From assembly GCA_009363875.1 (NCBI GenBank), contig CM018683.1, forward strand, positions 67,008,187 through 67,072,186: a stretch of 64,000 nucleotides of DNA. The letters are read 5' to 3'. This stretch comes from Mikania micrantha. Lineage: Eukaryota > Streptophyta > Magnoliopsida > Asterales > Asteraceae. The notes below the pieces were generated by a model. The model was given only the letters and a program-made list of their open reading frames with translations, did no database searches and was not told the origin of the DNA. Shown one piece after another: positions 43,656 to 53,707 of the stretch. Each line of letters begins with the position of its first letter. Position 1 is the first letter of the stretch. The position numbers and the translations under genes are program-made.

Positions 43656-44258
43656 CACAATCTAAGTTATAGATGAAGGATTATACACTAAAACCTACAG
43701 CTGTATCCTCGTAGGGATACAAGGCTGGACAAAATACTAGAAACAAACTAATGCTAAAGCTAGTATCCATTATGGCTTGACATGCCAAGCCATATTAATT
43801 ACAGTCACTACAAATGACTCCATTGACTTCTACAATAAATACCTAAACTACAAACATCATTAATTGCTTGGGTTCTTTGTAGTTCTGAGAAATCTTCTTG
43901 GTTGATGACTATCATAGGAATGTCTTCTTTGTTGGTCTTTATGATATAAAACAGCTTTGATTATTTCTTTAAGTGTCTTGGATCTTGTCAAAGAGAAGTC
44001 TTCGGAAGTCGTTGTATTGGGAAGCTGTTGAGCATATCTTCGGAAGCATTTGTGTTCGGAAGACTTTGTCTTCCTAAGAGAATTTTGGAAGAACAAAGTT
44101 ATCTTTCAAAGGTACTTAAACTTCTGAGGAACTTAAGTTCCTTCCAAAGACTACTTACTTCCAGAAAATATTTCTGTTCTTTCATAACATCTTGTGGACT
44201 GGGAGTGGAGCCAAGGCCTTAGATAGTTTTGGAGAGCACTAGCCTTTATGATCTTACA
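43656..44258 (-). repeat. 5' LTR of Sirevirus A, outer part
   Basis: It resumes with the duplicated CACAA and CTAAGTTA and runs to CCTTTATGATCTTACA. TTCGGAAG motifs lie at about 44000-44160. It matches 2549-3134 of the 3' LTR. Confidence 0.88.
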
Positions 44259-45804
44259 ATTACATATAGCGAGATTGATGGATTGAAACTCATGTTGAAT
44301 GTGTTATTAATGGTTTATGAGTGAAATATTCGGTTTCATTGATGTGAAGAATTCTTGTTTCTACTTTGGGACGGGATTGAAGATTAAGATTGCTAGTCGT
44401 AGAGGAAGCTTCATTAGAGAGGAAAACATTAATGGAAGCCAAGGAACTTCAAGATGATTGTTTTGGGTTTGAGGAGTGGAATTAAGATAATTTCACAGTT
44501 GGTTGCGGCAAAATAAGCATGAAATGCATCTACACAAGTTCAAGCTTACTATTCATGTTTGTTTCATCAAACTTTTGCAGTCGTTTACATTCATCTAACC
44601 AAACAGGGAGAGATTTTTGAGTCTAGAGAAATTAAGATCGTCAGTTAATTTGGATATAATGAATGTAAATTATAAGTGTTATGTATTTTTTGATTAATGA
44701 GCAACAAGTCACCACACGAGTCACTAAAGACTCACGATTACGAAGACACTCGACAACTACAAGACTTGAAGACCAAAACAACTGATAGAGCTTCGTTTAA
44801 TATTTATTATTTATTTTCATTTTGTTATATTTTTTGTTTTAAAGGTTTTAGTCATGTGACAATATAAATAGAGGAAATTCACCATTTTGTAAAATAAGCA
44901 TGAGGGTGTGAGGGTGTTTTACAAATATATACTTGAGAGTTCTTCACTATGAAATCCATGAATTCTTTACTCATGGAGTTTGTGAGCATTTGAGATGTAC
45001 GTAATGTAATCGTGTTGACTATTGAATTTTATTTGCTTTATATTGTTACTTATTACATCACATCTCAGACTCTTGTCTTCGTTCTTCATAATCTTCAAGA
45101 ATTTCTCGGTTTTTAGTATGCTTAATCTTTACAAATCGAGTAGATCATATTACGAAACCATGTTTACACTTTATAATCGAATCTTCACAACTATATATGT
45201 TTCTTATATGTACCAAACTAAATGTCATCAATACAACGCAAGTTATGAATCTCGTAAAGACGTTGTATCACGTGATGAAGCCTTTTAGCTTTCTTAATGC
45301 CTTTTCCATTAGGTTATATTTTAAAAATTCTTATTCCAAAAAGTGTGTGGCATAATCATCTTTTCTCTCTCCATTTCAACTACGACACACAAGGTTTTTA
45401 ACATATTGCCGGGCCGAAGCATGTGGTTAAGTTTGGTAATTTGTACTTAATCTCCGTTTACTTTTTATATTTTATATCCTAATGAGTATGTTATATATGA
45501 TTTTATTTATATATAGGGCATTACAATTACGATTTAAAAATAGGTCATGGGTTTCCTCTAGTGTGTGTATAAAAGAATTTAGTCATACTTTAAAGTGTCA
45601 TGTTTAGAAACACGTGGTATCATACTAGACTTCAAACACAAACAATGCATATAAATTTATTCTTAATGTAAAGGAAAGGTGCCATCTAAGTAGCTTTGTC
45701 ATGACTTTAAATGAGGAGATCAAGTTATCCCCTACATCCTTGCAATTAAAATACTAAAGGATGAGGATAGACACACACACAAAAAAAATAGAAAAAAAAA
45801 AGGG
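44259..45804. other. AT-rich non-coding stretch with an LTR-like promoter
   Basis: No supported gene. At 44858-44881 a TCATGTGAC motif followed by ATATAAATAGAGG looks like a plant promoter or a decayed copia LTR core, but I could not define its ends. A-rich runs at 45770-45802 lie just before the ATG of the next feature. Confidence 0.35.
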
Positions 45805-46156
45805 ATGGAAGGCTCAAGTTCCTCTAATCCTGGAAACTCATACCCATATCCATACCCATGCCCGTCACATGTTACAATGAAGTTGAGTAGTCAGGACACA
45901 TATGACGTGTGGAAAACACAAATGTTGTGTCTATTAAAGAGTCATGGGATGCTTCATTTCATCCAACTGGAAACATTTAATGGGTACAACTACGATATAT
46001 GGGGTAGATCAGATGCACTTGTCAAAGGCTGGATTCTTGGGTCTCTCTCTGATCAAACGCTAAAGTATGTCGTCAACTCAATTCCAAACAAAGATTTCAC
46101 TGCAAAAGAAGCTTGGGATAAACTGCAGGCCATGTATGACCTTCCTCTTAGGGCAG
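45805..46156 (+). CDS. gag-like (UBN2-type) first exon, possibly of an ankyrin/PGG family host gene
   Basis: A 141-codon frame opens here, but a good 5' splice site GGGCAG/GTAAAT at 46151-46162 suggests the coding exon ends at 46156 (117 codons, phase 1). The protein has a low-complexity start with PYPYPCP, then YDVWKTQMLCLLKSHGMLHFI, YDIWGRSDALVKGWILGSLS and AKEAWDKLQAMY, the fold of copia-type gag N-termini. From memory, some Asteraceae ankyrin-repeat/PGG membrane proteins carry exactly such an N-terminal module, followed after an intron by ankyrin repeats. No such exon is seen in the next 4 kb, so this is either an orphan exon, a gene cut off by the repeats, or part of a retroelement. Confidence 0.5.
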
Positions 46157-46505
46157 GTAAATGCATTTTCTTCTTAAAATTTAAAAATAAAATGTTGTTG
46201 ATTCAAGTAGATTTTATACATCTCATTTAAGGTTTAATATGTGTTTTAAACCGATTAGGACTTTGCATTGGAGGATGTGAGTTGTTTTCAGTTTTAGACA
46301 CAAACGTTAGATGTCTCAAGTTTAATATCTATTAAGGCTGATTTTTTTTTAATGACCACCGACCTTGTTATCGACCACACTTTCCATGTCCCTCTGTTAG
46401 TTGGATATTATGAGAACCCGAACATTTAGCATATAAGCGGGTTAACATGGTAGTAAAAAAGTAAAACTGCTACTGTTGTGACACTAACACCTATAGCAAC
46501 CTATA

Positions 46506-46739
46506 TTTTTTTTTGAACGACGAAGGTCTTAAACGTGTGAGCCCACTGTTTATAGGCCATGTCAACAAGGTCAAGTTACATGTACCTCCCATGAGCCACC
46601 ACAGGAGGAAACCTCACTGGGAAAACCCCCGACCCCCCCTCATACCCCTATTTCGCCGAGGGAGGGATATGAACCCAAGACCTCTCATTTGGAAGAATCT
46701 TGGGAAAGATACCATTGAGACACTGGCTCATTGGTACCA
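46506..46739 (-). mobile_element. tRNA-derived SINE
   Basis: A 234-bp element is flanked by an exact 13-bp duplication ATAGCAACCTATA (46493-46505 and 46740-46752). On the minus strand it begins with a tRNA-like head (CAATGAGCCAGTG..., A-box region; GGTCTTGGGTTCATATCCC, B-box region), and ends in a poly-A tail (plus-strand T run). This is the structure of a pol III SINE moved by LINE machinery. The plus-strand frame 46513-46743 is a shadow of it. Confidence 0.88.
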
Positions 46740-47046
46740 ATAGCAACCTATAAGGCTACATATATAATTTATTACTGACAAGTATTTGTGGCCACGAAAC
46801 GCCATGAGTGGTTATGATTTTTTTTTCTTTTTTACGGCTATGATAAGCCATGTCTATAGTGACATATGCCTTTGGAGCATTTGTGTTAACATTTAGTGAC
46901 ACGATGCGGATTGCATCAAATAATTTCCATGGTCAACATTTATATTCTGTCATTTATTTACAACGATATACATGAACACATATACATGCATCTATGTATG
47001 ATCAAATGGGCGGGTTGGGTTCGGTTGGGTTGGGTTGAGTAAAGGG

Positions 47047-47195
47047 TAGTGGCGGAGCTTGACAGGTAAGCTAGGGGGCGAAATACTTTTTTTTAGATGG
47101 GGCGAAATAAAGGTTTTTAAAAAATTTTACACTACGTATCGAGAAAAATATACACTACTGCATGAAAAAACATGGGGAAATATGATGCGCCACTA
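47047..47195. mobile_element. 149-bp hAT-type MITE
   Basis: Ends are TAGTGGCGGAGC and GCGCCACTA (inverted TAGTGGCG/CGCCACTA). Flanks are an exact 8-bp duplication GTAAAGGG (47039-47046 and 47196-47203). Non-coding and AT-rich inside. Confidence 0.88.
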
Positions 47196-47569
47196 GTAAA
47201 GGGTCACTACGGGTGCGGGTGCGGGTAAGCGAAATCTGTTTGGGTTTAAACATGTCGTTTTAAAAAAAAACAATTTCGCTCCAGTTAAAATGAGTTGTAA
47301 CTAAAAAATAGTTTATTTGAATAATTTTTAATGATTTTCTCATTAAATATGTTATTGAACATCCTTATCCATTAAAATCCATTATTTTCACATGTTTTTA
47401 AGTTGCCTACCTTGACCGCTTTGTGTTAAGGTGTTACCCATTTAAACCCAAAATGCAATAATTGTTTACCCAATTCTATCCATTTATCTTGCTATGTGCC
47501 AAGATTGCTAAGTATACATGCATCACACGCCCCGTACATACATACTTTCAACAGATTGAAGTGCAATTT

Positions 47570-47615
47570 CATACATACATACATACATACATACATACAT
47601 ACATACATACATACA
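47570..47615. repeat. (CATA)n microsatellite
   Basis: About eleven uninterrupted CATA repeats. It produces spurious Tyr/Ile/His-rich open frames at 47462-47684. Confidence 0.97.
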
Positions 47616-48394
47616 CGTCGCAAACATACACTGCACCAAACAAAGCTTTCTGTGATGACAAAAGTCGTCGCTAAATCACCTTAAAGCAATCGGACTTGTG
47701 ATAAAATTTTAAGTGATGGTTGTACTTGTTATTTAAAAAAAAAAGAGTTATTTAAAAAAGTTTAAATGGATGTTGTAAATAAATAGATTTTTAAAAATAA
47801 AAACCTCGTAGATAACTAGACCTAACAATATTGACCTATAAGAAGATAAATGGGTAGATTTAATAAACAATTATTCTATAATGGATAACATTATAATATA
47901 TAATGTGTTGAGATTGTAACAACGTAACATAATGCGTGTCAAGATAGGTAACTTAAAATTTATGTGAATGTAATGCATTCAAATGGGTAAGAATGATAAA
48001 TAATATATTTTGTTATAAATCACTAAAAATTACTCAATTAAACTACGTGTTTAGTTACAATTCATTTTAACTTGTACAAAATTAATGTTTTTTTTAAATG
48101 ACTCATTTAAATCTAAACGAATTTTACTTTAAATCCATCGTGATGTGCACATATCCTCACTCGCATCCGTTCTAACCTGTTACCTAACCAACTCATTTTT
48201 CCAGACATAAGAACAGCTATAAATTTATTGCATTTTTATAATGCTTCTATATATGAAATTGAGTTTGATTGTTGTTTAAATATAACTCGACCTGATTCGA
48301 CCTAACTGATTTAAACAAAAGAAATAAAAGAATAACGATCTTCAGACGGCCATAAAATATTTTCACTCCTCATGAATAAAATTTCTCGGTCGTT

Positions 48395-48518
48395 ATCGTC
48401 TCAAAGCATCATTATAGACTATAGCGACAACATATAGTTCCTACATTGTCGCCACTATTGATTCGTCGCAATAGCTCCTACGTGTCGTCGCTACAAGTGT
48501 CGTCTTTGTAGTGATGGC
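48395..48518 (-). mobile_element. CACTA-like transposon terminus (one end only)
   Basis: The stretch ends TTTGTAGTG; read on the minus strand this is CACTACAAA, followed by repeated TAGCGACGA / GTCGTCGC sub-terminal motifs, as in CACTA (En/Spm) ends. No matching plus-strand CACTACAA end was found nearby. Confidence 0.4.
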
Positions 48519-49491
48519 ATGTCGTCACACACGTGAATAAATTTTATTCTTTTCTTAGTTTTCTATATTTGTATTAATTTTTATTTTCGAATACTATAGT
48601 TATAACAATCACAATTCTTCCAACAATTGAATTTGAACTTTTTTAATATTTTATCTAATTTTTATCTTAAATTACTAAGACAATGACGATGTCATGTCAT
48701 GACTATAGACTAATATTTTTTTTTTGTTTTTTTTATTTATAAATTCAAATAAAAGAAAATAACTGTTGAATTCTAAATAAAAACTACAAATTTATACAAA
48801 ATAAAAACTATAATCTAAGTTAACAACAAAAGAAACCAATTCAAATATGTAAATTGTTTAACATTTATCCAAATACATTCAAACAATCATATACCTATTC
48901 GATTTCTTCATCTTCTTCTTAGTGGGATCTTAAGACGAGCCGACACCTTCATTGTGCAATGAAAATAGTTTATTTATTTGTTGCATTTTTTTCATTTATT
49001 TGTTGTTCTGGCCACCTGGCATTTCATTGTCGAAATTGTTCTTGCAATTCAGTACTTTGGGGCACATACATACTAGGAGCCACGTTAGGGTTACACTGTC
49101 ACCGTTCGACCAATGCCCCGTACATGGACACACCTTTGACATAAGAACGTTCAAGAACCTCAACCTCCTTAATTGTAGTCTCATCACCACCCAAGCTCCA
49201 CATTAATATATTCATCAAATCCATGATTTTTCCCTATATTTAAAAAAACAAGATACATATTAAATGTTTAACTAAAATTCAGTAACATATCTATTATAAA
49301 ATGGATAATCAACCAGTTTAAAAGTATATAATAAATGTCACAATTTCTCAAGTTTTAATCAACAAACATCGTAAAAACAATAGTAGTAACAGAAACGATA
49401 TTTGCTAAATCTAACAAAAAATCGAAACGAGTCAAAATTAAATAAGACCACTTTAATATATAAACCTACATCAAACTAAAAAACTAACAGG
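48519..49491. other. AT-rich non-coding stretch
   Basis: The overlapping open frames at 48952-49206 on both strands have no recognisable content. The rest consists of A/T runs. Nothing supported. Confidence 0.4.
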
Positions 49492-50004
49492 TAGGGTTGT
49501 AGAAATCGTTAGGCTTGTTGGATGGGGTAGGGATTAGATATTAATTACGGTTTGTTCAGACTAATCAGGATTAATTGGATTTAAATATTTGAAAAAAAAA
49601 TGCAAAATTATATATGTATGTATGTCCAAATTTTCTATATAATATTCACAATAAATTTAAGTCTTGTGTGTGTGTAATTTTCAACAAATCGCCAAAATTC
49701 AAGAAATCACTAGAAATCTTGCCAGAATTCCAAATTCTCATGAAAACCTCGCTGGAATTATAAAATTAGTCAAAAAATCTCATGAGAATTTCACAATCAC
49801 CAGAATTTCAAAAGTTCTTGGAGTTTTATCGGATTTTGGCCTAGTTTTTGCTAATATCTGGTTGATTTGGTCCGCCTAGCCGATTTGGACGGATTTTTGG
49901 GGTGGTTGATTAATTGGCCGATTAGGGGAAATTAGAGCGGGAGGTGGCCGACTAGAAATTAATCCCCGATTAATCGGCCATCTAGGTCGAATGTTACAAC
50001 GCTG
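49492..50004. mobile_element. 513-bp hAT-type MITE
   Basis: The left end is TAGGGTTGTAGAAATCG; the right end, read inward, is CAGCGTTGTAACATTCG (about 13 of 17 positions agree). Flanks are CTAACAGG (49484-49491) and CTAATAGG (50005-50012), an 8-bp duplication with one change. Internal GCCGATTAATCGG-like sequence is common in plant hAT MITEs of this end type. No transposase. The frame at 49664-49879 has no known content. Confidence 0.65.
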
Positions 50005-50126
50005 CTAATAGGTCAAAATTACTTAAAACCATTTTAATATACATATCACGTCCAACTAATAATTTAAATGGGTTAAAATTACCTAAACCCGCTTTAATAT
50101 ACATGTTACGTCCAACTAATAATCTA
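50005..50126. repeat. short tandem repeat at the Sirevirus B insertion site
   Basis: A roughly 65-bp unit with GGTCAAAATTAC, CTTTAATATACAT and CGTCCAACTAATAAT recurs about twice here, and decayed copies appear before 49491 and after 61227. Sirevirus B is inserted in this repeat. Confidence 0.6.
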
Positions 50127-50944
50127 TGTAGGATCGGGTTGCTTAATCTAAACAACACTTCACAAGTATTTCTTTCTACAATCTAACAGATGCGGAATGT
50201 TCTGTTAGAATAATCTCACAAACACTCAAAATGACAAAGTAATAATCTTTGAACACTAATAGGAACACAAGAATAATTTCAAGCTCAAGGATATATTTCT
50301 CTCAAAGTTAGTAGCGTACAAGCACTTCAATGGGAGGTTATATAGCCGAGGCTACAACCGTATACACGTAGGAATACAAGTTGGGTATACTAGACAAGTA
50401 CATAAAGTAAAGCTTATTCTAGTATGTTGAGTGTCTTAACAGGCTAAGACACTCAGTCTTAATCATTATACAAATAGACATTGACTTTACAAAGGACTAC
50501 TAAATACAAAAGACATTTAATGTTGTTGATCTTCAAGGCTTCAGATGATCTTTTGTATTTAATGCAGCATGGGAGAAGTAAGGCGCTTTATCTAACTCAT
50601 TACATGTTGTCTTTGTCTTTACTCAGACCAGCATGTCTTGTGTCAGTACCTTTTGTACCATGAGAGTAATCTGCTACAGTCTTTGTCAGAGGATAAACCT
50701 CGGAAGTCTTTGTCTTCAGTGCATCAGAAGATTTCTCGGAAGATTTATGTCTTCGGAAGCTTTTAAGTCTTCTGAAGCTTTAATACCTTTAAGTGTTATT
50801 GTTCGGCAGGAACCAATTATCCTTCGGAAGCAATGCTGCTTCCGAAGTGTCACTTCTTCCTTCCGAAGGCTTTTATTCAATGAGGCTCCTATACTTAGAC
50901 AAAATAAGAAGTTTGGTGAGCATCAGCCTTTATTAGTCTTTACA
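50127..50944 (-). repeat. 3' LTR of Sirevirus B
   Basis: Plus-strand ends are TGTAGGATCGGG and TAGTCTTTACA. TTCGGAAG/CTTCCGAAG motifs are dense at 50700-50870. On the minus strand a TATA-like GGCTATATAACC lies near 50338. Followed by the polypurine tract. Confidence 0.93.
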
Positions 50945-50957
50945 GTCTCCCCCTAGG
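50945..50957 (-). other. polypurine tract of Sirevirus B
   Basis: On the minus strand CCTAGGGGGAGAC lies against the 3' LTR. The same sequence lies beside Sirevirus A's 3' LTR (3135-3147). Confidence 0.85.
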
Positions 50958-50975
50958 CTGATGCTACCAAAACTT

Positions 50976-52187
50976 CTAAGGAAGGAACCTTGGCTTCCAT
51001 GTACCCCTCAGTACCTGTGCCCTTCTTCTTATCAACCTGATGCCTGTCCTCCCATCTGCTCCATTGTCAGGATTATTGAGAGGGAGCTTATCTAGATCAA
51101 GGATATAGGATTTGGCCAACATTGTTAGATGCAAAAGATCCACCAATTTTATTTCTCCATTGTAGTCGGTGAGGATGAATGTCTTTTCTTGTGCATTGAA
51201 GCTCCAATATACTAAGGGGATATATGAATGCTCATGCATTAGTCTACGGATATCCCTTAGATCTTCTCGAGAATGTGTAGTATCTGGAGCTGCTTCTGAT
51301 GTGAGTTTAGGTACTGAGATTATTGCTTCAGACTCAGAGTCAGAAGAGATTGCAGATGCTCTCCTTTTCCTTCTGGCCATGCTCTTTCTTCTTATGAATC
51401 TTGGTCTGTTTTGAGCAGTGGCCTGACTCCTCTGATCTCTGGCTTGTTGGTCTTCCACATTAGACCTTACTGCTGCACTTGTGTTTGCAGTAGGCTGTGA
51501 ACCAACATCCTCAGTTACTGAGGTTTCAGTTCTCCTCTCATCAGCCTGTGTCTGTCTCTCAGGATCAGGGTTTGGAGATGATTGTTTCTTTGTAGTCTTC
51601 TTACCCTTTTTGAACACTGAGGAGATTGGCATGTTATCCATACTTGGACTTGATGGAGGAGATATTGGTTCTTCTTTAGGGTTTAGGGGAAACCTGTTGG
51701 GGAACATTGCTTTTGTTACTTCCCCACACATGACTTCTTCTCCTTCTCTGATCCCTGCACCAGAGAGAGGAAATTCTATTGTAGCTCCTCCCCCTAAACC
51801 TAAGCCTCTCATTAGGCTTGCCTTCTGAGCCCTTATCTGCTCAATTGGAAGTAACTCACCTCTGGCAACTTTAGCCTTGATATCTCTGATATGCATATCC
51901 ATGGTTGAGTTCTTCATAGGGCCTAGCTGCCGAGCATGGAAGCCGTATTCCATTAGGAAGGCTTTCAGACTGTCTCTGTAAGCCTTATCCTTTTGTGCCT
52001 TAGTTAGCTTCTTTTGGACTTTGGTTGCAGCAACTGCCTGTTCTTGCTGCTGCACCTTATCCAGCTCGGCAGCCATCTGAGGCACCGACCAACCCCATAC
52101 TTCATCAAAGTTATAGCCTCTCTCTTCAAGCAAAGCAGAGAATCTAACTCTTTCTTCATCCTGAGAGGTGTCTGGTCGGCTCTTCAT
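50976..52187 (-). CDS. Sirevirus B extra reading frame, C-terminal segment
   Basis: 403 codons ending 32 bp before the LTR. Early part: charged helices with VWGWSVPQMAAELDKVQQQEQ and a Lys-rich segment. Then QLGPMKNSTMDMHIRDIKAK, a Gly-rich patch (LMRGLGLGGGATIEFPLSG), a Pro/Ser-rich and very basic middle (FIRRKSMARRKRRASA, nuclear-signal-like), and a folded-looking C-terminus (YIPLVYWSFNAQEKTFILTDYNGEIKLVDLLHLTMLA, then LPLNNPDNGADGR). No enzyme motif and no membrane segment is visible. Element A carries a decayed homologue at 3166-4216. It is probably the C-terminal part of one protein encoded together with 52254-54617. Function unknown to me. Confidence 0.62.
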   Translation of the reverse strand: MKSRPDTSQDEERVRFSALLEERGYNFDEVWGWSVPQMAAELDKVQQQEQAVAATKVQKKLTKAQKDKAYRDSLKAFLMEYGFHARQLGPMKNSTMDMHIRDIKAKVARGELLPIEQIRAQKASLMRGLGLGGGATIEFPLSGAGIREGEEVMCGEVTKAMFPNRFPLNPKEEPISPPSSPSMDNMPISSVFKKGKKTTKKQSSPNPDPERQTQADERRTETSVTEDVGSQPTANTSAAVRSNVEDQQARDQRSQATAQNRPRFIRRKSMARRKRRASAISSDSESEAIISVPKLTSEAAPDTTHSREDLRDIRRLMHEHSYIPLVYWSFNAQEKTFILTDYNGEIKLVDLLHLTMLAKSYILDLDKLPLNNPDNGADGRTGIRLIRRRAQVLRGTWKPRFLP

Positions 52188-52253
52188 CTTTTTGGGAATC
52201 CTCTCCTCTTGTGCTGCTTCCTCCTCTGGGTTAGTTTCCTTTTTCCTTTGTCA

Positions 52254-53414
52254 TCAGCAGTTAGTTTTCCCCCCAGAGGAGATTTCTCCTGTAGCCTCAC
52301 CAATTGGTTCATCGGCAAGTGGCTCCTCTGTGGAGGAGTCATCAATAATGACTGGGCCTTTGGAAACAGCTGCAGCTTCGGAATTAACCTCAGCATTCAC
52401 TGTCTCCTCCAGTTGACCAATCACCTTGGATGATTCCTTATTAGTTTCCACAAAGGGCTCAGGAGAGGAGGAGAGGTCTTCAGCAGCTTCTGTCCCAGAA
52501 GGGGACACAGGTTCCATGGATATTTGTTCTTCTTGTGTAGCTTCTTCCATGGTAACCTGAGTTGCAGTCTCAGAAGGAGACTTAGTCCCAGAAGGGGACA
52601 AGTGAGTCTCAGCTGGAGACTTAGTCCCAGAAGGGGACTGAGGTTCCAAAGAGACATTTGATGTTTGCTTTTCAGTCTCTTTGGCAACCTCCCTTGTATC
52701 CTCAGAAGAAGAAGAAGAGGAAGTAGAAGAATCTTGAAAGTAAGTACCCAAGAAGTCATCCCATTCAGCAGTCAAAGTGACTATCAATGGGTTAACTTCC
52801 TGTGCACCCTCCTCTTCTCTTGCTTCTGAACCTGACCCTGCGGTTGGTACATTCTCCCCCTTTTTGGTAGCATCAGGGGAGATGAAAGTGGTAGTAGCAG
52901 GATCAGGGTGAAGGGGATGTAGAGTGACAGGGGGACGCCTCCTGAGGTCCAGAATAGTGGCATCTTTGGTCTGGACCTCAAGCCGCAGGGTAGCCACTTC
53001 AGCTTCCAACTGAGCTACCCTGGCTTGGAGGGATGTTATAGTAGCCGTCAATTCCTGTGTGTGTGTGCCCTCATCTACCTGAGTAGAGTCATTGGGCGAT
53101 GGAGTCTTGAGCCTAGCTCCTGCATCTCCACCACCAGATGTGGTTTCTTGGCACCCTGGATTCCCTTCATTGAGAAGAACCTCAAAGAAGTCCTCCCCAA
53201 CATAGGTTGCCGCAGGTGAGGTCCTATGGCCTGTACCACTGTCCTGTGGATCTTGATTAAGATCAACAGTAGTGGCAGCCTCACCTGCATTGATCCCTTC
53301 AGAACTACTGGGACCAACCTCTGATAAAATAGGCTCTGGGTCAGGAAACCTTGCCTGTAACTGTGTCACTACTCTCATTAAAGTTTGGGTAGTGGGAGAG
53401 AGTGGTTCCTCCAC
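52254..53414 (-). CDS. Sirevirus B extra reading frame, middle segment with coiled coil
   Basis: 386 codons. Acidic, low-complexity N-terminal 120 residues; then a clear coiled coil at about 128-165 (TATITSLQARVAQLEAEVAT with regular Leu/Val/Ile heptads); then a Ser-run (STSSSSSSED) after EWDDFLGTYFQ, and SPSGTKSP-type repeats to the end. One stop separates it from the upstream piece (53417) and a frame change from the downstream piece (52187). In Sirevirus A the matching segments are at 23667-24202 and 4216-4644, on either side of gypsy E. Confidence 0.62.
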   Translation of the reverse strand: MEEPLSPTTQTLMRVVTQLQARFPDPEPILSEVGPSSSEGINAGEAATTVDLNQDPQDSGTGHRTSPAATYVGEDFFEVLLNEGNPGCQETTSGGGDAGARLKTPSPNDSTQVDEGTHTQELTATITSLQARVAQLEAEVATLRLEVQTKDATILDLRRRPPVTLHPLHPDPATTTFISPDATKKGENVPTAGSGSEAREEEGAQEVNPLIVTLTAEWDDFLGTYFQDSSTSSSSSSEDTREVAKETEKQTSNVSLEPQSPSGTKSPAETHLSPSGTKSPSETATQVTMEEATQEEQISMEPVSPSGTEAAEDLSSSPEPFVETNKESSKVIGQLEETVNAEVNSEAAAVSKGPVIIDDSSTEEPLADEPIGEATGEISSGGKTNC

Positions 53415-53416
53415 AG

Positions 53417-53707
53417 CTAGAGCAGGGGTTCCTTGAGCCTGGGTGTTAGTTTGGGTGGGGGCATTTCTGGATGATATGAACCTGGAGACCTGGGAGACAG
53501 TCTCTGATCTAGTTGAGTTGCTTTAGGTGAAGCAGACTCAAGAATGGGGTTTTCCCTTTGAATATGCTCAGATATGTTTTTGGACATATACTGAGGGCTT
53601 TCAGGCTGGTTAAGGGCAACCACAGGTTCCAGAGGAAGAACGTGTGGATCAACTTGAGGTGTGGCTGTCACCTTAGGTGGGACTGTGCCCTGGGCAGTCC
53701 TTTTCAC
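53417..53707 (-). CDS. Sirevirus B extra reading frame, linker piece (frameshifted)
   Basis: 96 codons of Pro/Ser-rich linker (PLEPVVALNQPESPQYMSKN, SPRSPGSYHPEMPPP). It overlaps the N-terminal segment in another frame. In element A the matching stretch (24770-24303) is in one frame with its upstream part, so B has suffered a frameshift here. Not an independent gene. Confidence 0.5.
   Translation of the reverse strand: MKRTAQGTVPPKVTATPQVDPHVLPLEPVVALNQPESPQYMSKNISEHIQRENPILESASPKATQLDQRLSPRSPGSYHPEMPPPKLTPRLKEPLL

Larger units (their letters stand above)
2347..44258 (-). mobile_element. Sirevirus-type Ty1/copia retrotransposon A, heavily nested and non-functional
   Basis: Matching LTRs (left 2347-3134; right 33714-33923 plus 43656-44258) enclose minus-strand gag, integrase, reverse transcriptase and RNase H remnants and an extra downstream frame. 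The order is that of copia (integrase before RT). The primer site beside the right LTR and the polypurine tract AGGGGGAGAC beside the left LTR fix the orientation. About 12 kb of copia sequence is spread over 41.9 kb by insertions of gypsy E (with D and F inside it), a probable solo LTR, MITE G and gypsy C. Left and right flanks (GGTTA, ATTAC) show no clear target duplication, so the insertion is old or one edge is altered. The Sirevirus assignment rests on RT residues such as YVDDIIFGSTNESLC, the post-pol frame and palindrome-rich LTRs. Confidence 0.88.

Noticed and set aside
44700..45060. A complete LTR or TRIM element around the ATATAAATAG motif
   Set aside because: No terminal TG/CA pair with a target duplication, no primer site and no second copy could be found.
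46506..46739. tRNA gene on the minus strand
   Set aside because: Only A-box- and B-box-like parts are present, without a foldable acceptor stem; the poly-A tail and duplication show a SINE.
46513..46743. 76-codon plus-strand frame
   Set aside because: It is the reverse side of a SINE with a 13-bp target duplication.
47462..47684. His/Thr/Tyr-rich small proteins
   Set aside because: Read through the (CATA)n microsatellite.
48952..49206. Overlapping small frames on both strands with a hydrophobic start
   Set aside because: No recognisable family, no promoter or splice context, and AT-rich surroundings; not supported as a gene.
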